The translations under genes and the position numbers were made by a program. The notes beneath the pieces are model-generated. The model made no database searches, had not been told where the DNA came from, and saw only the letters and a program-made list of their open reading frames with translations. A DNA stretch of 64,000 nucleotides from Nageia nagi (taxonomy: Eukaryota; Pinophyta). The stretch covers positions 145,886,001-145,950,000 of the forward strand of contig JBITNC010000001.1 of assembly GCA_050084985.1 (NCBI GenBank), given 5' to 3'. This document shows, in pieces, positions 24,363 to 37,070 of the stretch (within the stretch, counting starts at the first letter, position 1; the number at the start of each line of letters is the position of its first letter).

Positions 24363-27300
24363 ACTATGAAAACATGAGATACAAAAAATCATCCATCTAC
24401 ATATTGTATTCTTTTTGGTAAGCAGGTGATTAATCTTACATTATAGCTTTGGGATGAGTACCTACTTTAGTGTCATCATATATCTTCAACTCCCTTTTCT
24501 CAACCTTATAGAGTTATTCTGCCTAAGATATAGTGACCAACATTATATAAATGTAACTCCCTAACTAAAATGTAATTGAACCACTAGCAGGATCAAAGTA
24601 GGAGCAAAGAACGTACCAATGCTATGAATACTAACCTTAAATTTTTAAATATTGAGAGGTAAGGAAAAGTATTGATTTGTACTTATTTCATATATCCTCA
24701 TTAACCTTCTTGAATATTGATACCATAGTCTCTCCTCCTGCTCTTCTTTCTATGATGTATTCATATTTCCCTTTAGCTTGCTACTAGTTACTTGCCTACA
24801 AGTTTCTTACGAGTTGTAGACATAGTAATTTTGGGATTATATTTTCTATGTTTTGTATTTAATAAAACTTTTACATAAGATTTCTTTAGTATAATTTTGT
24901 ATTACTAGTCTCTTATTTTGTATTTTTAACTTGTTCATATTTTTTGAATGCCCATAAGTTCTTAAATTAATTTGAATATGCTAATGTTTGATTTTTAGTA
25001 CACAAGGTATATGTTTAGGCTTCATTTCCATGTGTAAGAATTCTTTAGGAATACAAATAAGTTATATTTGATAATGATAGTTGGTTACTCACATGGGAGA
25101 GTTATATTTACATTGTAGGCATTTTCATTAGAGAGGGAGAATGCATAATGTTGAATCGATGATTGTCAATCATTTTTTGACCATGTATAATGATGAAAAT
25201 TCTTTGGAGTATCAATTTATTATGCCATATGTCAATTAGCTTTATGTGGATACTAAGGATGTCTACACTACTAGCAACATGGATAGTTGCCATTATTCTC
25301 GGGTTGTTGGAAAATATCCTATCCACCTTACCTAACATTATCAAATTCCAATCCAAAAGATATTTAGAAGAGGATTAGATATTGTAATGGTGAGTACATT
25401 AATATATGTGTACATAAAATATGAAACATAGAGAATGCATGCAAATTATTTGCTAAGATACATGCAATAGTTATAGCCTCATGATGCATAGAGATTTACA
25501 TGCAATAGTTATAGCCTCACAATGCATAGAGATCACAAAATATGTATAACACAAGAGACTCTTAAGTAGGTACAATTTTCAAGAGTAAAGTCCAAATTCA
25601 CAACCTTTGTCATATCCTTCCAATGTGCACCATGGTGGAAATTCTAGAAGAAGGTGTAGAAATCCTTCAAAGAGTGGTTGTAAATAGTCATACAAATAGA
25701 ATAACATATTTATGTGTTCTACTTGCAAATAGCTGAGAATGACTAGTAGATGGTTGTTGTAGAGACTATTATTATAATTATTCCTAGGTAGATTATTATA
25801 TATGTATTGTTGATCACCTTTTTATATGTAGTACACTAAATTAGGTGTGTAATGAAGTCTTCTTGGTACATGTACACCACTTATGATTGTAGGAGCACAT
25901 ATTACATGCCAATAATTATTTTTGTTGGAGAATAAATATACTCCATCATATGTTCTCCTTTCAAATATTTCTATTAGAGTGGAAAATGAGGATGATGTTC
26001 TAAGTAAGGACATTGATGAAAGAAAAAGGAAATAAGAATACTCTTGTATGTATTTAGATTAAAGTTGACAAAGTATTCACACTTTTGTTATAGGGGATAG
26101 ATTGAGCACATGAGATCTATGGTGATTTGAAGAAACTATCAAGTAAGATGAAGGTAGTGGATTATATTTCCAAATACAATAACTATATTAAATGATATGG
26201 AAGCTAAAGATAAATAATTCCTTAGAAAAGTTGGCAATTAAGTTCAAGTTATTAAAGACTCTGCTAGAAATATTACTAAGTTTATGTAGAACCTTCGACT
26301 ATGTAATGACTATAGTTCTGCAACCAATTTTATCCCTAGGACTATTGCAAGGAACATTGCTATGAGGGATACAAATCAATTTCTTCATTACAAACATGGA
26401 GAATATTCTTATGGGGATTATTGGTGATGCAAATTAATGTAAACCAATTTCATTATTCCATCATTTTATTTTTTAAAAAAGTATTATTATTAATTATTTG
26501 TACCAATATACAATATTCTTGATTATTGATGTCATTTTTTAGGAATCATCTACTATTGTAGAGTAAAGAGTTGGAGAAGGAAGCATGCCTATGGTAAAAA
26601 ATGAAAGGAGAAATATTTGAAGTAAGTAGAGAACAATTAATGAATAATAAATTATTTTAGTGGGCTTACAATTATTGAGGTAGTTTGACATAAAGAGAGT
26701 AGAATAACTTTGATGTGTACTTTGCTCTTGGTTTTATTAGGATTCATGAAGGGAGTGAGCAATGCAAGAGTCCTACATGTAGTCTAGGTTTGTTAATTTA
26801 AAATCATAATTAATACTACTATGAGTCACTTTATGGGTATTGGAACCTTAAAACATGTCAAGTCCAAATTGGATGACATGCCATATAGCTTACCTTGATA
26901 ATTAAGTTGTAAAATAGTGTGATGGCTTCCACTTCTACACCTACAATAAAATCAATGAGGTGTAAAATATACCCTTATTAATAGGGTGCTCCTCTAGTCA
27001 TCACCATCAACAAATTAACCACTACATCACATCACTTCTACATCGACTATTTAACTTTCCTCTTACCATTTCTAATCTCAACTCTTATCTCTCTTTCCAT
27101 TTGCTTGCTAAATTGCTTATACAAGATTAGAATACTAATAGCAGGGTACCTCATTCTCTCAATAGTTTTCTTTTATAGTTTCCATTTTCTTATTTTTAAG
27201 ATATCTTAGAATCTACTACTGGTTGTGTGCATTTTAGAGACAACATTATTGTTGGGCCATTGCACAACTCCAAAAAGCTTACCTATGATAAGGATTTCTA

Positions 27301-27580
27301 CAAATGTAGAGGAGGAGAAGGAAGTTATTGAAGATGAAGAGATCGAGTTGGGGAAAGACAAAATGCTATCCAAGAAAAATATTTCAACTTGACCACTTAT
27401 AAGGTACCTAATTTTTATTTCCTTGTTAAAAAATAATTGAATTTTTAAAAGATTTATTAGAAACTTATTTATTTATTAATTAAATATTTTGATTATGCTA
27501 TCTCTTTTAATAAAAAATAATACTTAAAATCAGAGATAATAATTACTAATCTATGGCATACCCATTGCATAAGGTTCCAA

Positions 27581-28045
27581 TAGTTTGTATAATATTTATT
27601 AAAACATTATAACATATAAGAAAATTATATCTCTACATTCTGAATAGCTTGAGTTTATATGAATTACTATATTATTTCATTACACAAAATAAGCATCTAT
27701 TAAGTAGATGCATACGAACATCATAAGGTTTTAAAAACTATTTGATAAAGATAAAAGGCCCATGCAAATACCACAATAAAAGAATGACCTAAATGGATAA
27801 TGATGACTTTGACACATAATAATTTTTGAAAAAAGCTTTGAGAATAAATAAGGAAACCTATGAAGATAGGTTTAGTAGATAGAAACCTTTCATTATTCGT
27901 TTATTCTTTAAATAAAAATGAGTTTTGCTAAATTTAGGAATTTTTCATAGGAAACAACAACCACACTATTACCAGTTTGCGTATATTTAAAGTGAATAAA
28001 AAGATAGCCATCATTACAAATTTGTTTGACACCAATCTCATCTAT
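27581..28045 (+). repeat. Repeat B, right arm
   Basis: Collinear with 6045-6500 of copy A. Shared anchors include 'gatgcatacgaacatcataa' versus 'gatgcatgcgaacatcataa' and 'gaagataggtttagtagaca/taga'. After about 28045 the two copies no longer match, which sets the right limit of the detectable duplication. Confidence 0.8.
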
Positions 28046-31000
28046 GTAATGCAAATAGAACACATAACTAGTGTAAAATTGACATGAACCTTCCTATGGA
28101 ATCCAAAACTACTAACATTTATAAGATTTTAAAAAGAAAGTATGGTTTGTAGTAAATCATTTATTGACAAAATACAAAAACATTAGAACCCATTGAAATC
28201 TAGTGACAAGGGGGAAAGAAACCTTATATAGAGAATGGGAAAAATTATCAAACAAGTAATATTAGGTTTACTTACCAACATCAACCCATGTCTCCTTACT
28301 AAAAGTGATAATATTAAAATACTTAAAATAATACTATATGGCTAGCATATTTCCTTTAGTTTAAAGAGAATAGATATAGGGAAATAAAAATGTATAAGAC
28401 ATATCAATGTAGTAACTATAAAATTCATTATAATTCACATTATGATTAAAATTTGAGTTTATCATATATCAAAAGAAATAAACCTATACATTTTACTAAT
28501 TAAATGCTAAAATTAAGAAGAGTAATTGATTTTAAAGATTGGGTAGAAAAAGAGATAGTGGGAGTTGCACCTTGCATAGGGTTCAAGATATAGTTAGATG
28601 GTATATGTATATAAAATATCAATTCAAGCATCTAATACTAGAATATTTGCATCATTAAAATATTTATATTTTCGTTGGAGCTACCCCAACCACCACCTTA
28701 GTTGAAACCTTCCCTGCACCATCATGACCTCCCTAGATGATGAAATATTGCATGCAATTTTCTCTCTTTTAGCATGAAAGCTCATGACACCTCTATTGTA
28801 GGCCAATGATGATATAGGTTTAGGAAGTGGAGACCTAAGCTAGACAAGATTATTCATTTTAAAGTTCTATAGGCTGGAGATGATGTTAGCCCAACAAGAC
28901 ATCGTTAAGGAGAAATACTATTAGGAATTATGAGGAGATGACATCAATAATAAAATCAGGAATCCCTAGTGAGGAAGGGTGGACAGAAGTAAGACCTCAT
29001 ATGAAGATGACATTAGCAATAGAAAGAGGTTTAAAATGAACTAAGATCATAAGCTTCAACCTAGTGACTTCTATGATGGTTAGTCATGTTAGTGTGTTGT
29101 GTTAGATGATGTTAGGAATAAAACATTGAGTATCCAATAAAAGGAAGTAGTCATCCAATAAGAGAAGTGAATGAAGGTTTCAATCCCCTAGTTGACATTA
29201 GTAGAAGAACAAGTATATCAAAACACCAATACCAGTAAATTTAAGGAGATGGCATCATCCATTGTATCACCTATTACTGGCAACAAAGTACTTCAAAAGA
29301 GTAGGATGAACGAGGATTCAACCAATCAATAAAATAAATTAGTAATGCTCAGAGCATGAAAAATTTCCTCAAGTAATACTCAACAATCATGCTACCACCT
29401 CTAGCATGCAATAGTTGACATTTAACAATATAAAGATATGTTTAGTTGAATTATGATATTGGCTAATAGAGAGTTAAAGTAGTAGTTCATTGAGCATATT
29501 TGCTTCATAAGTTAGGCCCCAAAATTACTTAAAGATAGAAATATGATTTAGGTATCATGCATGTAGCTTGAGATTGAAGCATTATGAGTAATAGAATAAA
29601 GAAGGCACATATTTCAGCATGCAAGATCTAATCACCAACAACCCTAAAGTAGATGTGTACATAACATAATTCATTATGAGAATTGAAGACTTATTCATGG
29701 AGAGGTGAGCATGAGATAGCCAAAGCCATGCAAAAATTTGTAATAATATCTCAAAGTAATATAGACATAGATCTTTTACTAATATTTAAGCTTCTTAAGT
29801 TAACACCTTATTGTAAGTAGCGTAGCAGTTGCATTTCAATAGTAAGATTAAGAGTTAGTTCAAGTATCAAAGAATGTATGATCGAGTCATATTTTTAAAC
29901 AGTGTATCTATTATTAATAGAGAAGTTCAATATTGTAAAAAAGGGAGGATTACTTGGTATTTACACTTTTATAATGGAAAAATAATTATTTTACATCAAA
30001 TTGAATTGGTTCATGTTTACTCTTTTATTTCAATGTTTGCATTTCTTGATGTTATAAGGATGATTTTGATCAATTCTTCCCCTCATTTGTGATGTAGGTG
30101 ATTAATATATTAGTAGCTATTATGCCCATCCCTCTATCATAGGTATATGATTTTGTGTTCATATATGGCTATGAGTTGAGTATCCTCCCTATGATTTTGG
30201 TGGATTTCATTGAAACCCTAGGTTGGATCCATGCTTCATCCTTTTTAATTTTATTCTAGTAACTTTACTTATCTCTGAGATTAATATTATTTATGGTACT
30301 ATATTCCCTCAATTTTTTATACTTTTGATCCTAACACAAAAGGCACTCGATACCTAATAGAGTAGGCTACCATCCTAACAAAATCAAAATTAAATTATGA
30401 AACCTAGACCTTAAATCTTGCATTCTTATCTAATAGGATTTATTCTTGAATGAGATAGGTCACTCTTTCTATGGGTTAATTGTTCTAGGGTCCCACAGTT
30501 TATTTACTTGATCTAGGAAGGTGCTCTCTTATCGATGAGGGAGTTTCAACTGAGGGATCTTCTACCTTATTAGCAAATAATGAGTTTTTAGAGGAAGCAT
30601 TTTATATAAGAAATAAATTGTAAAATTAGAGATTGAATACCATACATCCAATGTTAGTTAGTATAATCTTAGCCTGATGCATCTTGTATCATTACCTATT
30701 AAATTTTTTTAACATGCTTAGAGGGACCTATTCCACACACTCAAAGGTATTATTTAGGAACCTAGTTGAAGCATGTATGGTATGTACATATATTGTCTTT
30801 TGTAAATAACATATGAAGTCAAGGTAACTCCAAAATGTAAAAGTTGGATCCTATCTCTTATATGATTTTGGTTTTGACCTTGAAAATAAATGTTTCTTAC
30901 TAACCTATTGGATTAGTTAGTTTTTTTGAAAGCCCCCATTCATTATCAAGGTATACATTTCTTTTTCATACATGATTGTATTTCTATTTCATCATCCACA

Positions 31001-32675
31001 TATACACTATGTTTTTTAGTTAAAAATCCTTTTCTCAAGCTACACAAGCAACTCAAGTATCAATTGTGTAAATACTAGTAAGTATCATATGAGTTTAAGT
31101 CATTTTATGTTCCATAAAAATCTTATGCTAAATTCACAATCAAGTGATAGAAGTTGTTAGAAACAAATCTCTAACCTAGAAGGTGTGATTTCAATGTATA
31201 TAAAAGATAAAATAATAAATACCTGATGACCTAAGTGAAGAACACATCAGAGAATATGTAAATAAGTGAGGTATAGGAGCATCATGCATAAACAACCTTA
31301 GGGCCATCACCAAGAAAGGAAATGCTACATCACAAATAAAAAATATTAGATTGGTCATCCCTAGGAAAGTAAGGCCAAGAAAAACTAAGATTAAGGACTT
31401 TGAATAGATGTTGTCAGTAGTGAAGTGGATATATCTAGCTTAAAAGCTCCTCTAGTTTCTATAACAATAGATGTTATTAGCATAATGTGAAAACATCCTA
31501 TAGTTTAATAATTAGGACTTCTCTAAGTATGATCAAGGCTAAGTGTTTCCTCCCATCATAGGGATGAAAGTTTCTCATTGTAAATCATGAGTTTCTAGTT
31601 TCTTGATCAATCCATTGAAAAAGATGAAGAAAGAGATCAAATGCACCCAAGGGCTATATAAGAAATAAATACCATAAAAATTATCAGGTACATCTATGGA
31701 TAAAATTATAATTGCTAAGATCTTTATAACTTAAGATAACTATAAAAGATTCCTTTCTTTCCTTGGGAAATTATATATGTAACCTAAACTATGGAAAGGA
31801 TTTAAGAATAAATATATATAAACAACATCAATTGGTATGAATCAAGTTTGATGAGATTTCATCTGTATTACTAAAAGGATGATTGATATCAATTTCACTA
31901 GTACCTAGTCAAGTTATCAAAATTTTCAAGACTATGATAATAATGATTTATGGATGATGATAATCTAGTGGGATGAATTGAAATTAGATTGGTTAAAATT
32001 GCAAATAAAATGATCTTAAAGGTTATAGTCAACTCCCATGCATGGTGATGAAGATTAGAAGGAAAGCTGCTACACATACCATTGCTAGATGTAATCAAAA
32101 TCCTAAGAGATAAGTCATTCAAGAAAAAAAGGTATGGATCTCTAGATCCTTAATTGATTTTAGTTTTGTGTGAATACAAATGAGACTCCTACAAAATTCT
32201 CCAATGAGGATGAGGTTGAAGATTAAATAGTAGGATCATACTTCACTTTACCAAAAATATAGAAGGAAAATGGAAGCTACCAAGAGATGATATATGTTAA
32301 GTGATATCTTCGAAACCATACCTTGGTGTGGTATTCATATAGATTAGTGTGTTCTATTATTTCTATGCCATGTACCCCCTAACATCCTTTCTTTAATCTT
32401 TCCAATTTGGAAAATTTACCATGATCATTCTAGTTTAGATATTCCAAATCAATATCCAACCCTATTTCTTATCTACCCTTATCTTTGCTCACATGTTTTC
32501 TACCTTCCCCAGTCACTGGTTTTCCTTCAAAATATCCTCTTGCATTTTCTCAACCAACTTATTGACCATCTCACCTCCCTAAAGTGATTTCAATCTCTTA
32601 AAAGGAAATCCCTCTTCTACACAAGACTCCTTACCATTTCTGATTCCTTGTGATGTATTAGCCTAGTGATGTGTA
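28046..32675. other. Unassigned 4.6 kb, probably decayed transposon DNA
   Basis: No coding family, terminal repeat or RNA gene recognised. A short motif at 28680-28725 (text 'ctaccccaaccaccacctta') recurs as a variant at 34203-34240 ('ctaccccaaccatgacctt'), with partial similarity on its left side. The two may be ends of one larger element that spans the inverted-repeat element, but the match is too short to be sure. Longer open frames (29874-30092 plus, 31898-32122 minus) show no recognisable domain. Confidence 0.45.
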
Positions 32676-32686
32676 GAGGGTACATA

Positions 32687-33693
32687 CAAGAAGTTAGGTC
32701 CACTCTAAGGCTAAAAAGTGGAAGTATTTTCTTTGATAATCAAATTTGGGTATGATTGATATCAAACTTTAAAGCACTTATACATGAAATTATGAAAAAG
32801 ATCACTAGGGTAAAAAAGTAGTGCTCAAAGTCTAATTTTTAAATATATAATTTATTCCATTACCTAGATCATAGAATTTAAAATTTGGTAGGATGAACAA
32901 AAATCACTTTTAAAAAAAAATCATTTTTGGATAATACCATGTATGTGTCCATACACCATAATTTGACTTAAATAAAGGTATTTTTTAAAAATACTTTTAG
33001 GTATAGATACCTAACACATTGGATCTTGTTCTAGATATTTTATCATAATTTTTGGATCCATTTTTTTTTTTAATGTTGTACCAAACATATTTGTGGTTTC
33101 GAATAGTGCTCATGTTTGTACATCATAATTTGATCTAAACTTAATCTTTTTTTTAAAAAAAAAAATCTTATACAAAATTCTATGAAGCTTTTCCTTATAT
33201 AATTATTTTTTTATAACTACCAAATAAAAACATATCAAGAAAATACAAGACCCTCATATTTCAAGTATATGACCACTTTTACTAAAAAATAATTAAAAAA
33301 TATAAAATATTATCCAATTGTATATATAATTATATATTTGAAATCTACACTCTTTAATCTATAGTGGATTTAAATTGTATAAAATAATTCTACCAAAATA
33401 TCCATCAAATCTATGATTGAAGTTGAGATTTTTCATTAAAATTTCCATGAATATATACTTGGAAGTCCAAGGCTAAGTGTTGGATTACCAAGCCTTTCCC
33501 AAGCCCAAATTTGAGGTGAAATCAAAGATTCAAATATTGATATCTTGATATTTGTATGTACTTTAGCTCTAAATCTTAAGATCTTGATATTTATTGGGAT
33601 CCCAAACCTAAATCAAGATCTTAATTTTTTTGACATTGAATTTCAGCTTCATTGATTTTCCCCACTTCCCCTTTAAGTGGATCCAATTTCTTG
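32687..33693 (+). mobile_element. ~1-kb inverted-repeat element, copy 2
   Basis: Same element as at 18843-19838 in the opposite orientation. The left end reads CAAGAAGTTAGGTCCACTCT; the right end is the reverse complement of CAAGAAATTGGATCCACTTA. The body aligns with copy 1 throughout, for example 'tttgggtatgattgat' followed by 'cactta.a.atgaaatta/gaatcatgaaaaagatca'. No coding capacity and no clear target duplication. Confidence 0.75.
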
Positions 33694-34760
33694 TTTTCAA
33701 CCTAGAGCGAATCCCCCTAGTATTAAACCTTTTATTCGGACCTCCCATTCATACCATATTCTATACCTCACCAAGGTCTTGAATGACAAGCATTGCAAGA
33801 TGTCTAAGGAAATATAGTCTTTAGATTTGAATGATATTTGAATAAGCAAGTTTATCATTGGAGGTAGTTATTTAGAGAGAAAAGCATAAAGGCCACTTGG
33901 TTCTTGACTCAGGCCTTCATATCAAAAAAATAAATCTTCCCTTTTGGGGAGAGTAAATTATAGAGGTAAAAATCATAAAGGTTTCACAAAAGGGCAAGCT
34001 AAGGAGAAATTTTGTTGGGCATTCACATTTTCCTTTCATCCACCCAAATTCATTTTTATTATACATGATTTTTCTTTATCCTCATAAAACATTTCACCTT
34101 TGTTGAAGCATTTGGTGAGGCATCAACATGTACACAAAATCATGATTCTGGCATCCAAGAGTAGAATCCCTACATCATCACAACCTTTAGACCTTCCATG
34201 GATCTACCCCAACCATGACCTTGGTCAAAACCTTCCTCGTATTATTATTTTTATAAATTTTTAAAAAATATAATAAAAATATGCAATCTCGTAGACTTTA
34301 GTGATTTCAAGAAATTCTAAAATTGGTCTTCTTAAGGAAGTTGAAAATCTCTTTAGGAAAATACAATAGAAAGAGATATAATCTCATGGAATGTCATAAT
34401 CATAGTATATGCATAGGGTGGACATAGTTTAGAGCTTACAAGTAATTTTTAGAATTATAATTGATTAATTTTATACCATATTCATTAATTATTGCAAGTA
34501 TTCTAGTTGTATGCATAGTTTTTGTAGGCTTATAATGGGGTACATATATTTATAGAAGAAGAATTAGATACAAATTTCTTTCAAATATAAATATGACAAA
34601 AACTCTAATAGAAATGTATGCAATTATGATGTTTGAAGCCAAACTCTCTTGAACTTTTGTAATTATTAAGATCTAATTATTAAAAAATAATAATAGAGGG
34701 AGGGAACATATGCCAAAGGAAATACATCTCTTTTGAAGCCATTTAAAAACATTTCTAAAG
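33694..34760. other. Unassigned AT-rich DNA
   Basis: Nothing recognisable except the short motif at 34203-34240 shared with 28680-28725. Confidence 0.45.

Positions 34761-34814
<54 letters not shown>
34761..34814. repeat. Compound microsatellite (TA)n(TGTA)9
   Basis: A TA tract followed by nine uninterrupted TGTA units, with the same layout as the locus at 7881-7994. The open frames crossing it on both strands are artefacts of the repeat. Confidence 0.96.
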
Positions 34815-34815
<1 letters not shown>

Positions 34816-35029
34816 TCTATTTCCAAATAATTTAAAACTAAATCGTATTGATATTTTAGATGAGAGTGACTTTAATGTTGTGGCCAAAGATACATCCAAG
34901 TACACATTCTTATTTTCTCTACCTTTTATGAATGCCCAATAAAAAGATATTGTTAAGACAAATTTTTGTATTCACATATTTTTATGCAATTTATAAGCCA
35001 TATGTAAGGACATCCATATATCCTATTAA

Positions 35030-35390
35030 GTGATATATAAAATAAAATGATCAAAGGGTATGCAATTTATGGCTATAAAAATGCTTCCCTTAAACTTTTT
35101 GATATGATAAAGCTACACTTTAGAACTAAGCATGAAAACATAACCTTTATATATGTTCTACTAATATATAACCATACAAGTCTAGTAGATTAGGATTGTA
35201 AATACACTAATAGCATGAGCCACTCTTATTGTATTTTTTAGGACATGAATAATTATATGTACATTATTTATCTTCTGAATTGTGTAACCTATCTAGAACT
35301 AATGAAGTCTTAAATGTGATTACCAAAATTCCCTGATGATGTATTGTGTCATAGACTGTAATGATTTTAGGATATATATAAAGTGGATTG
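35030..35390 (+). pseudogene. PPR protein relic, C-terminal fragment
   Basis: The plus strand reads KMIKGYAIYGYKN.SLKLFDMI, then ENITFIYVLLIYNHTSLVD, stop, DCKYTNSMSHSY, then MNNYMYIIYLLNCVTYLELMK with stops. This follows the conserved order of a plant PLS-type PPR C-terminus: 'MI.GY..HG....AL.LF..M', then 'ITF..VLSAC.H.GLVDEG..YF.SM...Y', then 'HY.CMVDLLGRAG.L.EA'. It is separate from the repeat A/B PPR relics. Confidence 0.75.
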
Positions 35391-35399
35391 TTTTAAAAT

Positions 35400-35930
35400 T
35401 AAAGGACTTAAAAACTTTTAATATGCACAAATCAGGTGTGAGCTACACTCTTTACCCTATGTAAGCATTTTTTTATTACATACCATCATGAAATCTTGGA
35501 CATCTATCAAAGAGTAGTAAAAAAATGGTGTTACATCAAATGTTGTGAATATGAACTCCCTTGTATATATGTATACAAAACATGAAACAATAAACAAGAA
35601 TTGGGAATTATTTGACAAGATGCATGATGCAAATCCAATTTCATTAAATACAATATTCAAAGGATATGTAATTCATGGATACAACTACGATGGATATATT
35701 TACTTTATATGTATAATACTAACATTCAACCATGTAGATCTACTAGATGAGCATTGCAAATACTTTACTAGCATGAGGTACTCTTATCATATTAATCCTA
35801 GGAATAATCATTATACAAATATTATTAACGTTATTGAGCATGGATGGCTATCTTGAAGTGAAGAGGAATTGAATTTCTACTCTAATATACCTTAACAAAA
35901 TACTATATCATATGTTAAATAAAAATATTA
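35400..35930 (+). pseudogene. PPR protein relic, second fragment in tandem
   Basis: Begins with a MHKSGVSYTLYP piece (the 'M..AGV.P..FTF.SVLPAC' position). It continues in a 103-codon open frame from 35545: NSLVYMYTKHETINKNWELF, DKMHDANPISLNTIFKGYVI, then LTFNHVDLLDEHCKYFTSMR and YHINPRNNHYTNIINVIEHG. These correspond to 'N.LV.MY.KCG....A..LFDKMP..N.VSWN.MI.GY..HG', 'ITF...L...VDEG..YF.SM' and 'Y.I.PR..HY...V...'. It ends in a stop after HGWLS, and upstream pieces have stops. Its position right after a PPR C-terminus implies two copies head to tail, or one rearranged copy. Confidence 0.8.
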
Positions 35931-36689
35931 GTGAATAACTGCAAGAAATGAAATATAACATAAATCTTTTATGATTGTAGATGGATGTTGGTGTTTGTTT
36001 GATAACAAAAATTATTTATTTCTTTGATGTGATTGATCTTCTTTTGAGCTTTTATCCATATAACCAAAATACCCTTATTAAGATAATCAAAATGATAATA
36101 ATAAGATATGCTCAAAATAATTCAAATCAAGTAACAACCCATCCAAGATTGTATACAAATTTAGAATTAGGATGAGAATTATACCATGGAAAAATAAAAT
36201 ATTATATCCCCTTTCACAAATGACAATTAACATATTGCGTCTTCACTTAATATATGACTCTTGAATTTTTATGTTAATGCTTAAAAAATATGGAAGAAGT
36301 AGCATATAAATTGAAGATAAGGAGGCTTGTCCTCATTCCTATCTTTCTATGTATATATCATATAATTCGTACTATGCTTACATTGCAGATAGGAACAAGA
36401 ATGATAATATCAAGTTTCATTGACATAGTGCTATATTAATATGTCTTGAATATAATTGTAATGATAATGTACAGTTCAACTAAAACCATGCTACAATAAT
36501 ATAATATGAATATACTGTAGTGATAATTTAATCTAAATATATATTTAACAATAATGATAGTTTAGTTGAAAATAGATGTATCTCACAATTATGCAAAAAT
36601 GTAGACAATTCCATGCTACCATTTTTGATACGTTTAACCAATAATCATGCCAACATCAAATAATAATACAATAGCAATTTTATTACTAT
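35931..36689. other. AT-rich DNA without recognisable content
   Basis: No coding, repeat or structural signature recognised. Confidence 0.45.
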
Positions 36690-37070
36690 TTTATTCATGC
36701 TCTCAAGTAATTTAGAAGATATTTTATGTCCCATTCTTACAAAGAAAAAAGATGGTATTTTAAGTGCCTTTTTATATCCATATCTTTAAGAGAGTTTTCT
36801 TTCCATCATGTTCTACTTTGTAACCATTCACTTGGCTATGATAAATTACATTCAAGTCATATTAGTAGGACTATTCTAGCACCCAAATACATGCACCAGT
36901 CAACACCACATCGCATAACACTATGTATGCATCTGTCAAAATCATATAATTATTTTTTGATTCCCTACAATGCAATGCAATTCAGATCACTCTTCGCCGG
37001 TGGAGGCCACTTGAGGACGAGGACAAGAAAGCTCATAATTAAAAGCCCTGAGATTTGAGAATGCGGGTAG
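36690..37070 (+). repeat. Dispersed repeat covering the 3' end and flank of the 37-kb pseudogene
   Basis: Similar in order to 57310-57556 plus 58636-58790. Anchors are 'ttccatcatgttctact' in both, 'cataacactatgta' versus 'cataacactttgta', and 'tttagatcactcttc' versus 'ttcagatcactcttc', followed by 'cacttgagga' and 'ataattaaaa'. The homology crosses the stop codon of the minus-strand pseudogene, so the pseudogene and its flank move together. Confidence 0.7.

Larger units (their letters stand above)
21296..27580. mobile_element. 6.3-kb second insertion in repeat B, unidentified
   Basis: Copy A is continuous across this point, so about 6.3 kb was inserted (or A lost it). The left half (21296-24300) is among the most AT-rich DNA in the window, with no coding signature. 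The right half has a CT microsatellite and scattered plus-strand pieces that look protein-like but are broken (for example MRDTNQFLHYKHGEYSYGDY at 26365-26425 and NVEEEKEVIEDEEIELGKDK near 27303-27362). I found no long terminal repeats, inverted ends or recognisable transposase or RT. It may be more than one insertion. Confidence 0.5.

Noticed and set aside
29874-30092. Plus-strand 72-codon frame
   Set aside because: No family signature and no homologous copy in the window; likely chance.
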